A stretch of 39,370 nt of DNA from Bacteroidales bacterium UBA1182 (GTDB lineage: Bacteria > Bacteroidota > Bacteroidia > Bacteroidales > Bacteroidaceae). The notes under the pieces were generated by a model. That model was not told where the DNA came from. It was given only the letters and a program-made list of their open reading frames with translations, and did not search any database. Position 1 is the first letter of the stretch; every line of letters begins with the position of its first letter. Location of the stretch: NCBI GenBank assembly GCA_002310015.1, contig DBYQ01000054.1, forward strand, positions 13,584-52,953, written 5' to 3'. Made by a program: the position numbers and the translations under genes. Positions 8,984 through 16,582 of the stretch are shown here, piece by piece.

Positions 8984-10470
8984 TTTTTGTTTAAGATCAA
9001 ATTAGACAGGATTTTGTTCAACCAAACAGGGCAATACTTGTTGGAAGACAAAATAGATGAAATCTCATACAATGCGCTTAGCTTGAAGAAATAGCATAGA
9101 AGAAGATAGATAGCAGGGCATAAGATAAAGCATAAAGCCAAGACTATCCAGACATTGCTTATTATAAAGTCAAAATAGAGAGCGAGCGCCATTATGACTA
9201 CCGAAAAAGAAAAATAGGGAAGCAAATCTTTAATCTGATTAATAAACCCGTAGTTTAATAGTTTTCTTGTATTCCTTGTGTTGAGAATCAAGGCAATGAA
9301 GGCATATAAGACCTGACTTAAACAAATGGCTTTTATACCAAATCTTATTGCGATAAACAGAAGGGATACAGCAATGGTCTTTTTAATAATTTCCAGACGT
9401 AGAACTATGTTTGATTTACCTTTCACATATAAAAGATTCAAATTAACTATTGTAATACCGTCACATAGGTATGCAAAAATAAGTATCTGAATAAAGGGGA
9501 CGCAACCTATCCATTTATCTGTAATAAGGGCGACAATCAAAGGTCTGGCCATTCCGCATACTCCAAGAGCAACAGGAAAGACTATAAAAGCTACCATTCC
9601 AATGAATTTTCTATATGCTCCCATTAATTGAGCATCATCATTCTGGACGCGACTCAACACAGGGAAAGAAACTCTGGTCATTACCGAAGTGAGATTCGTG
9701 CTGACCATCTGCCCAAAGAGTCCGGCTTTGGTATATAGACCCAGTTCTTCTTTGGAGTATTTTTTTCCTATTACCAGATGATAAAGATAAACGTACACTG
9801 TACTTATAATTTGGGCAACCAACAACTTTGACCCAAAACTGAACAATGATTTGAAGGAATCTTTAGAAAATACGAATGAGGGTTTCCATTTGACAAATAC
9901 AAAACTCAATATGGCCGTCATTGCTGCTGCAACATTTGATTGGGCTACGATAGACCAGACTCCAAAGTTGTTTAATGCGCAAACAATACCGACAATACCT
10001 GATAAAACAGATGAAATCAGTGATATCTTAAGTTGTGTCCTGAAATTAATGTCTATGGTAAGTTTTACCTTATTGACAGCAGCTAAAGAAGAAAGAATAA
10101 GGTTAAAACCATAGATTTTTATGATAGGAATCAATATATCCTGATTATAAAACGAGGCGATAGCAGGGGCTGAAAAAAAGAGTATTATATACGATAAAAG
10201 CCCAATAGATACATTAATCCAAAAGACAGTAGAATAATCAGTTTCAGTTCTTTCTTTCTTTTGTATCAAAGCATTGGCAAAACCTCCATCAATAAAAACT
10301 TGTCCAAGTGCCATGAAGATGGCCAACATTCCTATTAATCCGTATTCGCCAGGAGTAAGTATTCTGGCCATAACAAGAGTGATAAGGAATGAAACTCCTT
10401 GGGTGGAGTATTTTTCAAGGAAACTCCACCAAACACCTCTTACGGTTTGGGATTTTAGGTTTTCTGCCAT
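8980..10470 (-). CDS. Wzx-type polysaccharide flippase (MOP superfamily)
   Basis: A 496-residue polytopic inner-membrane protein with roughly twelve to fourteen hydrophobic segments, of the polysaccharide biosynthesis/WzxC-like branch of the MOP superfamily. The N-terminus (LKSQTVRGVWWSFLEKY, then LARILTPGEYG-like MARILTPGEYG) and DGGFANALIQKKERTETDYSTVFW further on are typical. Its role would be to flip an undecaprenyl-linked glycan unit to the periplasm. The start follows the TagF-like stop with no spacer and the stop overlaps the GT2 start, so it is part of the glycan operon. The gene is A+T rich compared with the PEP mutase region. No Wzy polymerase is recognised next to it. Confidence 0.88.
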   Translation of the reverse strand: MAENLKSQTVRGVWWSFLEKYSTQGVSFLITLVMARILTPGEYGLIGMLAIFMALGQVFIDGGFANALIQKKERTETDYSTVFWINVSIGLLSYIILFFSAPAIASFYNQDILIPIIKIYGFNLILSSLAAVNKVKLTIDINFRTQLKISLISSVLSGIVGIVCALNNFGVWSIVAQSNVAAAMTAILSFVFVKWKPSFVFSKDSFKSLFSFGSKLLVAQIISTVYVYLYHLVIGKKYSKEELGLYTKAGLFGQMVSTNLTSVMTRVSFPVLSRVQNDDAQLMGAYRKFIGMVAFIVFPVALGVCGMARPLIVALITDKWIGCVPFIQILIFAYLCDGITIVNLNLLYVKGKSNIVLRLEIIKKTIAVSLLFIAIRFGIKAICLSQVLYAFIALILNTRNTRKLLNYGFINQIKDLLPYFSFSVVIMALALYFDFIISNVWIVLALCFILCPAIYLLLCYFFKLSALYEISSILSSNKYCPVWLNKILSNLILNKK

Positions 10471-11718
10471 TTAATCAAATAATTTACACAATTCCTTGTA
10501 TATTGTTCCAGCAACAGTTTCGTTTCCTTTCGGTGTTAATTGACTGTTGATGAACTTAGTCCTTTTTTCCAGCATTGGATCTATTCCTTCAATTACGTTT
10601 TCTATAAAAGTCTCTATGTCTGAAATGGAACTGCCATGATAATTGACTTGGAAGCAAGCGTCAGCGAAAGCGTTAAAAGGTTTCTTCCTTCCTTCTTTGG
10701 TTAAATACATCAGAGGTTTGTTCACATATAGATACTCTGCAGTAAAAGAACTGCAATCATGTATTAGTGCGTCAGATGTCATGAATAAGTCAACGTAGTT
10801 GCCATTGACATAATTACAGTTTGGCAACGACTTCCAAGCGTTGTAATATTTTTCTGTTTTTTGGATGCCCCAAGACTCAAGATTGCATAGTTTTTCTTTC
10901 AACATAGGATGAGGCTTAAATACAAATTGTACTTTTCCTTCGTATTTCTTGGCAATGTTGAGCATTTCGTCAGCTATTTCCGTGAAATTTGAATAATCCA
11001 AAATATCATAAGAAAGAATGGAGTGATGGGGAGCCCATATAATTCTTTTAATTTTCGGGTCGTCCAGAGGCCAATTCTCACTTGAAGGAATATGTCCATC
11101 AAAGAAATAATCAGCCAGTGGGTTTCCTGCCACAACTACATTTGAACCATGATTACTGTTATATTTGGCTTTCAACTCTTTGTGCAAAGGAGAAGGAACA
11201 AACAACTTCCAACATATATTTTGATATACTGTATTATAGAAGAAATGTTTCATATCTTCCATCTCAAAACAATAGGGGATGTAAGATAAGAGAACATTGC
11301 GTGGTATATCTTTTACTTTGTTCAAGTAGGGTTGTGGATAGAAGATGATATCTGCATTGAAGTTGGTAACAGGATATAGTTGGTACTCTTCAAAGTCAAA
11401 TCCACTTGAAACGGGAACTCCTAAAGAAGAAAAGTGAGTAAAGATATCATGCTCAATTTCGCGATTATCCTGAATGGAGTTATTGGAATACAAAAAGGAA
11501 ACCACAAAAGGATCGAATCTGTCATCTTGATTAAGAAGTATCAACAATTTGTCACTTTTCCACATAGAGAGATTGTTGACATAAAACATAATCTTGACAG
11601 GCCTGCGTTTGGCTACTTTAGGAATAAGCCTTTTTAGATATAGGTTATAGAGAAATAGTTGCAATCTCAATTTTACCCTATCCTTCAGATTATAGCATGC
11701 AGTTAGAATCTTTTTCAT
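10471..11718 (-). CDS. CDP-glycerol glycerophosphotransferase-like (TagB/TagF family) transferase
   Basis: A 415-residue protein whose C-terminal half matches the Glyphos_transf family. It shows IIWAPHHS, then FVFKPHPMLKEKL (the KPHP motif), then SDALIHDCSSFTAEYL, corresponding to the TDYSS motif of TagF-like enzymes. Known members transfer glycerol phosphate or ribitol phosphate from a CDP-linked donor, and relatives handle other CDP/CMP donors. The frame is open upstream to 12024, but that part overlaps the dehydrogenase gene and reads as low-complexity nonsense. The ATG at 11718 (MKKILTACYN), 11 bases after the dehydrogenase stop, is the natural start. Its place directly after three phosphonate genes suggests a donor made by the fused PEP mutase protein, either a CMP-phosphonate or CDP-glycerol (inference). 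Confidence 0.82.
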   Translation of the reverse strand: MKKILTACYNLKDRVKLRLQLFLYNLYLKRLIPKVAKRRPVKIMFYVNNLSMWKSDKLLILLNQDDRFDPFVVSFLYSNNSIQDNREIEHDIFTHFSSLGVPVSSGFDFEEYQLYPVTNFNADIIFYPQPYLNKVKDIPRNVLLSYIPYCFEMEDMKHFFYNTVYQNICWKLFVPSPLHKELKAKYNSNHGSNVVVAGNPLADYFFDGHIPSSENWPLDDPKIKRIIWAPHHSILSYDILDYSNFTEIADEMLNIAKKYEGKVQFVFKPHPMLKEKLCNLESWGIQKTEKYYNAWKSLPNCNYVNGNYVDLFMTSDALIHDCSSFTAEYLYVNKPLMYLTKEGRKKPFNAFADACFQVNYHGSSISDIETFIENVIEGIDPMLEKRTKFINSQLTPKGNETVAGTIYKELCKLFD

Positions 11719-11729
11719 AACCAGGCAAA

Positions 11730-12848
11730 TTACAAGACGATTCGATTGTATAAATACCAAGCTGTTTGTTCGTTGATGGAGATTGGATTGTTTTTTAAAC
11801 GTACAGGGTTTACAGAACCCGCAAGAATATCCAATTCCTGTTCCCTGTTGACAGCAACAGGATTCTCCATATTCATTTCGTTCATCATATTGCGGACAAA
11901 GGCGATTGACTCCTTTGGTCCGGTTGTTCCAAGTCCCTTGGATATTTGGTTGAATATATCGGTCAGATACTCCTTGCCTCTGGGGTCGATGCAGTGTTCC
12001 GGATGGGCTGTCATGTACTCCCATATCTCCGGAAGGCAGACTGCGACAGCATGACCGTGAGGAAGTTTGTACATAGACGTTATCTTGTAACTCATGGCAT
12101 GGGCTGCGGTAGTGGCCGATATGTTTATGGCGCGTCCGGCATAGTTGGCTGCCAGCATTATCTGTGAGGCAGCACGGGAATCATTGTCGAATATGTACTT
12201 TCGCCAGTTTTTGGTAATGAGTTCAACCGCGGTTTTTGCATAACCCTTGCTTTCATCGGTGGAATTGACCGACCACCAACTCTCTATGCCTTGGCAGAGG
12301 GCATCCAGCATGGTGCACTTCTTCTGGTACAGCGGAAGGGTGGCAAGAACCTTGGGTTCAAGCAGTGCATAATCAGGAAGGACTCCGTCATTTGTCACTG
12401 TCTGTTTTGATCCCTGGTAGTACATTACTGCATTGTGGGTTGATTCACTTCCGGTTCCAGCTGTAGTGGGAATGGCAATGAAAGGTATGCGTTTTCCCTC
12501 TATTTCAACCTGTTTGGATACAAGAGGCGGAATAAGGGCATCACTGCCTTCGGCTGCAAGTACTGCCAGCTTGATGCACTTTGCCACATCTATGGAACTG
12601 CCGCCTCCTACGGCAAGGATTGCATCACAGTTTTGTGCGCTGAACAGGTCTATACCCTTACAGACGTCTTCAAACAGAGGGTTTGGACTGAAATCTGAGA
12701 AACAGACCTTAGTGACGGATGTCTGTTCTATCCGCTCTTTTATGTTCAGGAACGGATATGAGGAGTCTATTACCATAAACATTTTGCGGCTGTTAATGGC
12801 TTCAAGTATCTCCTGCAATTTGTCTATACCCTCTATTATCTTTTGCAT
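11730..12848 (-). CDS. Iron-containing alcohol dehydrogenase, probable phosphonoacetaldehyde reductase
   Basis: A 372-residue group III (iron-type) alcohol dehydrogenase. The NAD(P)-binding motif GGGSSID is at residues 81-87, followed by IPTTAGTGSE. Metal ligands are expected from the Asp in MLDALCQGIE and the His residues in HAMSYKI and LPHGHAVAV. It lies four bases after phosphonopyruvate decarboxylase, whose product is phosphonoacetaldehyde. By analogy with PhpC-type enzymes of phosphonate pathways, it should reduce that aldehyde to 2-hydroxyethylphosphonate. No 2-aminoethylphosphonate transaminase was found in the window, which supports the hydroxyl route. The substrate remains an inference from context; the fold assignment is strong. 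Confidence 0.85.
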   Translation of the reverse strand: MQKIIEGIDKLQEILEAINSRKMFMVIDSSYPFLNIKERIEQTSVTKVCFSDFSPNPLFEDVCKGIDLFSAQNCDAILAVGGGSSIDVAKCIKLAVLAAEGSDALIPPLVSKQVEIEGKRIPFIAIPTTAGTGSESTHNAVMYYQGSKQTVTNDGVLPDYALLEPKVLATLPLYQKKCTMLDALCQGIESWWSVNSTDESKGYAKTAVELITKNWRKYIFDNDSRAASQIMLAANYAGRAINISATTAAHAMSYKITSMYKLPHGHAVAVCLPEIWEYMTAHPEHCIDPRGKEYLTDIFNQISKGLGTTGPKESIAFVRNMMNEMNMENPVAVNREQELDILAGSVNPVRLKNNPISINEQTAWYLYNRIVL

Positions 12849-12852
12849 AACT

Positions 12853-13977
12853 TCATTTCTTAAGGAACTCCATCAGTGCTTCCTTGTTCTCAATCGGGGT
12901 TGTTGTGGGACGTCCCAGGTCTTTGCGGTTTCCTTTCTTGACTTTCACTTCTATCAAAACGGGACCTTCAATGCTGTTTACATTGCCTAGAATGTCATCC
13001 AATGCTTTTCTGTTATCCACACTGTAAGTGTTGGCATAACCGACAGCCTTGGCTACGGCCGGAAGGTCTATCTTAAGACCGACTGTGGGCTGGCCGCCTA
13101 CGCTGTCGTGGGCTCCGTTATTGAAAACCACATGTATGTAGTTGGCGGGTTTCTTGCTTGCCACTATGGCAAGTGAACCCATATGCATGATGGTTGCTCC
13201 GTCGCCGTCAAAACACCAGACCTTGCGGTCCTTTTTTTCCAATGCAATGCCCAATGCAATCTGGCTGGCATGTCCCATTGAACCTACGGTCAGGAAATCA
13301 CGTTCATGACCTTGGTTCATTGCAGTACGGTACTCAAAGAGTTCGCGACTAATCATACCTGTGGTACTAACAATCACGTCCTTGGGGGCCAGGGCCGATG
13401 CAACCGCCTGGATTGCCTCTTCACGAGACATTGTCAGGTTGTTGCTTTCAACGTTCTGGAGTTTATAATCATCGAAAGTATCTTTCTCAATCACAAGGGC
13501 AAATACATCCTTGTTTTGGAGGGCCTTGGCTGCTTTGTCAATCTGAATGGCAGCTTCATTTTCATCCTTGGACAGGACTTCATAACTGATGCCCATCACA
13601 TCCAGAAGTGCAGTTGTTATCTTTCCCTGCTTGACGTGTTGCGGCTCATCATGAACGCCGGGGCGGCCTCGCCATCCTATTACCAGCAGTACGGGAATGT
13701 TGTAGACCTCCTTGTCGGTAAGTGATGCCAAGGGGTTTACGGCATTGCCCTCGCCGCTGTTCTGCATGTAAACACAGGCGGGCTTACCTGTAGCCAGGTA
13801 ATGGCCGGCAGCGAGTCCTATTGCCGCACCTTCATTGGCGGTAATGATGTTATGCTCAGCATTAAAGTGATCTGTAATATATGCGCAGATATTCTTGAGC
13901 AGACTGTCGGGCACTCCGGCAAAGAAATCGATGCCGTGTTTTCCCAAAGTGTTGATAAAGAATTCAGGTCTGATCAT
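12853..13977 (-). CDS. Phosphonopyruvate decarboxylase
   Basis: A 374-residue thiamine-diphosphate enzyme that decarboxylates phosphonopyruvate to phosphonoacetaldehyde, the step that makes PEP mutase chemistry irreversible. The N-terminus FFAGVPDSLLK is characteristic of Ppd. The cofactor-activating Glu is in TANEGAAIGLAAG (E49). The ThDP/Mg motif starts with GDG at 258-260 and ends with the NN of VVFNNGAHDSVGG. The ATG at 13977 was chosen: it shares one base with the PEP mutase stop (TAATG), and an upstream ATG at 14022 would extend into that gene without conserved residues. It is followed four bases later by the alcohol dehydrogenase. The call is strong because the adjacent gene supplies its substrate. 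Confidence 0.93.
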   Translation of the reverse strand: MIRPEFFINTLGKHGIDFFAGVPDSLLKNICAYITDHFNAEHNIITANEGAAIGLAAGHYLATGKPACVYMQNSGEGNAVNPLASLTDKEVYNIPVLLVIGWRGRPGVHDEPQHVKQGKITTALLDVMGISYEVLSKDENEAAIQIDKAAKALQNKDVFALVIEKDTFDDYKLQNVESNNLTMSREEAIQAVASALAPKDVIVSTTGMISRELFEYRTAMNQGHERDFLTVGSMGHASQIALGIALEKKDRKVWCFDGDGATIMHMGSLAIVASKKPANYIHVVFNNGAHDSVGGQPTVGLKIDLPAVAKAVGYANTYSVDNRKALDDILGNVNSIEGPVLIEVKVKKGNRKDLGRPTTTPIENKEALMEFLKK

Positions 13978-15986
13978 TACTCTTCGGGGATTAAGGTGAT
14001 AATTTCCTTTATACTCATACACATGTCATCGCACTCCTTGGCTCTATGGTGTTCCAGTATGGTACGTGCCGCATTCTGCATGGCGGGGAATCCGGTACGT
14101 GTAAGCTGGTTTGCGTAGATGACCACGTTTACGCCTCGTTGCTTGAACTCCTCCTCGGTAACTGTATTGAAGGATGTGGGCACCACGACAATAGGAGTTA
14201 CCGTATTCTCCTTTCTGAACTTCTCCACGAACTCAAAGATTTCGGCCGGATCTTTCTTGCGGGAGTGGATCATGATGGCATCGGCTCCGGCTTTGCTGAA
14301 GGCGAATGCGCGTTTCAGAGCGTCGTCCATGCCCTGTTCCAGGATAAGGCTTTCTATGCGGGCACATATCATGAATTCCTTGGTCTTCTGGGCACGCTTT
14401 CCTGCCTTGATCTTCTCACAGAAGTTCTCTATTGTATCCTGTGTCTGCTTGACCTCGGTACCGAACAGGGAGTTTTTCTTAAGTCCTGTCTTGTCCTCTA
14501 TGATAACCATAGATACACCCATACGTTCAAGAGAACGGACCGTATAAACAAAGTGCTCGGTCAGACCGCCGGTGTCACCGTCAAATATGATGGGTTTGGT
14601 GGTTACCTCCATGATATCGTCAATGGTGCGGAAACGGCTGGTCATGTCCACCAGTTCAATGTCGGGTTTGCCTTTTGCGGTGGAGTCGCAGAGAGAACTG
14701 ATCCACATGGCATCGAACTGATAGGTCTTGCCTTCCTGGAGAACGGTTGTCTTCTCAACTATCAGGCCGGTTATACCGCTGTGGGCTTCCATTGCCGTTA
14801 CAAGGCCTTTCATTGATATGAGTTTGCGCAATCGGCCGCGGCGCATATCGGGCATGGACAGCTCGGCACGCAGTGTAGCATCCAGTTGTTTATACTTGGG
14901 ATCCGATGAGTACGGGTATTCTACCAGTTTTCCGCCGTATTCACCGAGAACTTTGACGACCTCCTCTCGGATAGGTTTCTGGAAACCTTCTACCCAGTCA
15001 TCACCGTGAACAACGTAATCGGGCTTTAGGAGTTTAAGGTTATCGGCATAACTGAGAGCCTTCTGTTCTATAACCTTTTCAACTCCGGCTATGTTCTCAA
15101 ATAGTGATTTGCGCTCCTCAAACGGCAGCAGCGGATAGCGTTTGTAACTTGCTACGGCCTCATCGGAGAGTACGCCGATGGTCAATCGACCCAAACGGCA
15201 GGCTTTGTTAATTATGGCTATGTGTCCACTATGGATGTAGTCGGTCGAGCAGCACATATAAACCGTACGGTTGTTGACCTCTTTGACACGGGCGCTGACA
15301 ACTTCAAGATCCTGGGGTGTGTCAATCTCGGCACACAGCATATCCTTGATATCGACCGGATAGATGTGGCAACGGTCCGATACCTCATTGAATGCGTTCT
15401 CGGCATAACAATTGCGGTTGTCATTCTCACAGAACTTTTCTATGTTTTCGAGCCATACCAGCCAATCCTCCTTAAGAATCTTGTACAGAGGCTGGGCTGC
15501 CATGGCTTTGTCAAAGAACTCAATGCCCACTTTCTCAATATGTCCGTCCTTTATAACTGCTTTGAAGTCTTTATCAGGCAGTGGCAATGTGCTGCTAACA
15601 GCCATGCAACTGACATCGCTTTTGAGAATAGCTTCCAATACCAGCGGCTCAAACACCAGGTCGCCGTGCATCAGGATTACGTCATCATCCTTGAGCAGGT
15701 CTTTGGCGCAATAGATGCTGTATATATAATTGGTCTTGTCGTATAACGGGTTGTTCACGAAGGTGAACTTTATAGGCAGATGCAATCCGCTGCAGTACTC
15801 TTCAAGAATACCGTTGTAATATCCGGTAGTCATTATAACCTGGTCTATTCCGAATGCGACCAGTTTCTTGAGTTGTCGGCTCAGGATTGTATTGTCTGAT
15901 GAAATCTCGGTCATGCATTTAGGATGGGTGTCAGTAATGGACCCCATCCGGTGTCCTAATCCCGAGTTCAATATAATTGCTTTCAT
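13977..15986 (-). CDS. Three-domain protein: LicC-like nucleotidyltransferase, cytidylyltransferase-like domain, PEP mutase
   Basis: A 669-residue fusion. Residues 1 to about 235 form a sugar-phosphate/choline-phosphate nucleotidyltransferase domain of the LicC type (AIILNSGLGHRMG, then PKCM at 22-25; LMHGDLVF). Residues from about 238 to 375 form a cytidylyltransferase-like HxGH domain with HSGH at 252-255, then LLPFEERKSLF and VVHGDDW. Residues from about 390 to 660 are phosphoenolpyruvate mutase, with FDGDTGG at 468-474 and the signature EDK...NS at 497-506. PEP mutase makes the C-P bond, converting PEP to phosphonopyruvate. The two front domains could activate a phosphonate, or another phospho-alcohol, with CTP. 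In the LicC-like loop Asn-Ser replaces the usual Ala-Ala. The gene heads the phosphonate set, 40 bases after the 41-residue protein gene. Confidence 0.9.
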   Translation of the reverse strand: MKAIILNSGLGHRMGSITDTHPKCMTEISSDNTILSRQLKKLVAFGIDQVIMTTGYYNGILEEYCSGLHLPIKFTFVNNPLYDKTNYIYSIYCAKDLLKDDDVILMHGDLVFEPLVLEAILKSDVSCMAVSSTLPLPDKDFKAVIKDGHIEKVGIEFFDKAMAAQPLYKILKEDWLVWLENIEKFCENDNRNCYAENAFNEVSDRCHIYPVDIKDMLCAEIDTPQDLEVVSARVKEVNNRTVYMCCSTDYIHSGHIAIINKACRLGRLTIGVLSDEAVASYKRYPLLPFEERKSLFENIAGVEKVIEQKALSYADNLKLLKPDYVVHGDDWVEGFQKPIREEVVKVLGEYGGKLVEYPYSSDPKYKQLDATLRAELSMPDMRRGRLRKLISMKGLVTAMEAHSGITGLIVEKTTVLQEGKTYQFDAMWISSLCDSTAKGKPDIELVDMTSRFRTIDDIMEVTTKPIIFDGDTGGLTEHFVYTVRSLERMGVSMVIIEDKTGLKKNSLFGTEVKQTQDTIENFCEKIKAGKRAQKTKEFMICARIESLILEQGMDDALKRAFAFSKAGADAIMIHSRKKDPAEIFEFVEKFRKENTVTPIVVVPTSFNTVTEEEFKQRGVNVVIYANQLTRTGFPAMQNAARTILEHHRAKECDDMCMSIKEIITLIPEE

Positions 15987-16026
15987 AAGGTCAGTATTAC
16001 AGTTTTCTCATAATCAGTTATACTTC

Positions 16027-16152
16027 TTACAAAGCCTCATCCTCCGGTTCTTCCGGCTTTTGGATATTGGGCTTATGTTTGCGGGTCTTTTCCCAAGCCG
16101 CCTTGCGCCTGAGATAGTCCTCATAATGTTTCTCCAGATAATTGTCTGCCAT
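16027..16152 (-). CDS. Small charged protein of 41 residues, function unknown
   Basis: A short reading frame that starts two bases after the folK stop. The product begins MADNYLEKHYEDYLRRKAAW and continues with a basic segment (KTRKHKPNIQ) and an acidic tail (EEPEDEAL). It has no membrane segment, no signal peptide and no cysteine. The first half looks like an amphipathic helix. I recall similar short proteins starting with a DNYLEK-type motif in other Bacteroidales, but I do not know a function for them. Tight coupling to folK and a plausible protein composition make it more likely real than chance. It could not be assigned to a known family from sequence alone. Confidence 0.65.
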   Translation of the reverse strand: MADNYLEKHYEDYLRRKAAWEKTRKHKPNIQKPEEPEDEAL

Positions 16153-16154
16153 AG

Positions 16155-16577
16155 TCAGTTCTTTACCAGTTCAGGTGCAATCTGTGCCAGCGGTTCCATG
16201 ACAAACCGGCGTTGAAACATACGCGGGTGGGGTATGGTGAGTTGGGGTGTGTTCATGACAAGATCGTCATACAACAGGATGTCTATGTCAATAAGGCGGT
16301 CATGATACTCTCCGCTCACCGTTTTGTGGTTGCGTCCCAGTGTCCGTTCAATTTCCTGAGTGGTGCGTAATACCTCAAGAGGCTGCAAGTTTGTCTGCAC
16401 CTTTACCGCCATGTTCAGGAACTGGTTTGGACTGTCAAATCCCCACGGCTCCGTTTCAATAATATCGGATGCCGATACTACCGTACCCACTTCACGGGCA
16501 ATGTGAGTGATGGCGGCCTCCAGATTGGACCGTCTGTCACCCAGATTGGTTCCTAGTGAAAGGTACAACGTAGCCAT
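16155..16577 (-). CDS. folK: 2-amino-4-hydroxy-6-hydroxymethyldihydropteridine diphosphokinase
   Basis: A 140-residue HPPK of usual length for the family. It transfers pyrophosphate from ATP to the hydroxymethyl pterin in folate synthesis. Visible motifs are LSLGTNLGDRRSNL at the N-terminus, ETEPWGF and FLNMAVKV in the pterin-binding part, and the signature DRLIDIDILLYDD with the metal-binding Asp pair, followed by IPHPRM. The gene lies five bases after queA and two bases before the 41-residue protein gene, within the housekeeping part of the long minus-strand run. Confidence 0.96.
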   Translation of the reverse strand: MATLYLSLGTNLGDRRSNLEAAITHIAREVGTVVSASDIIETEPWGFDSPNQFLNMAVKVQTNLQPLEVLRTTQEIERTLGRNHKTVSGEYHDRLIDIDILLYDDLVMNTPQLTIPHPRMFQRRFVMEPLAQIAPELVKN

Positions 16578-16582
16578 CAGTA

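Noticed and set aside
11719..12024. An in-frame 5' extension of the TagF-like gene by 102 residues.
   Set aside because: It lies within the dehydrogenase gene on the same strand in another frame, is rich in Cys/Gln/Asn without any family motif, and a good ATG exists at 11718 right after the dehydrogenase stop.
13978..14022. A 15-residue upstream extension of phosphonopyruvate decarboxylase.
   Set aside because: It overlaps the PEP mutase gene; the TAATG junction at 13977 gives the family-typical start.
14046..14816. A 256-codon open frame on the plus strand opposite the PEP mutase domain.
   Set aside because: It is antisense to a strongly conserved coding region; its product has no recognisable domain and the frame follows from codon composition of the real gene.
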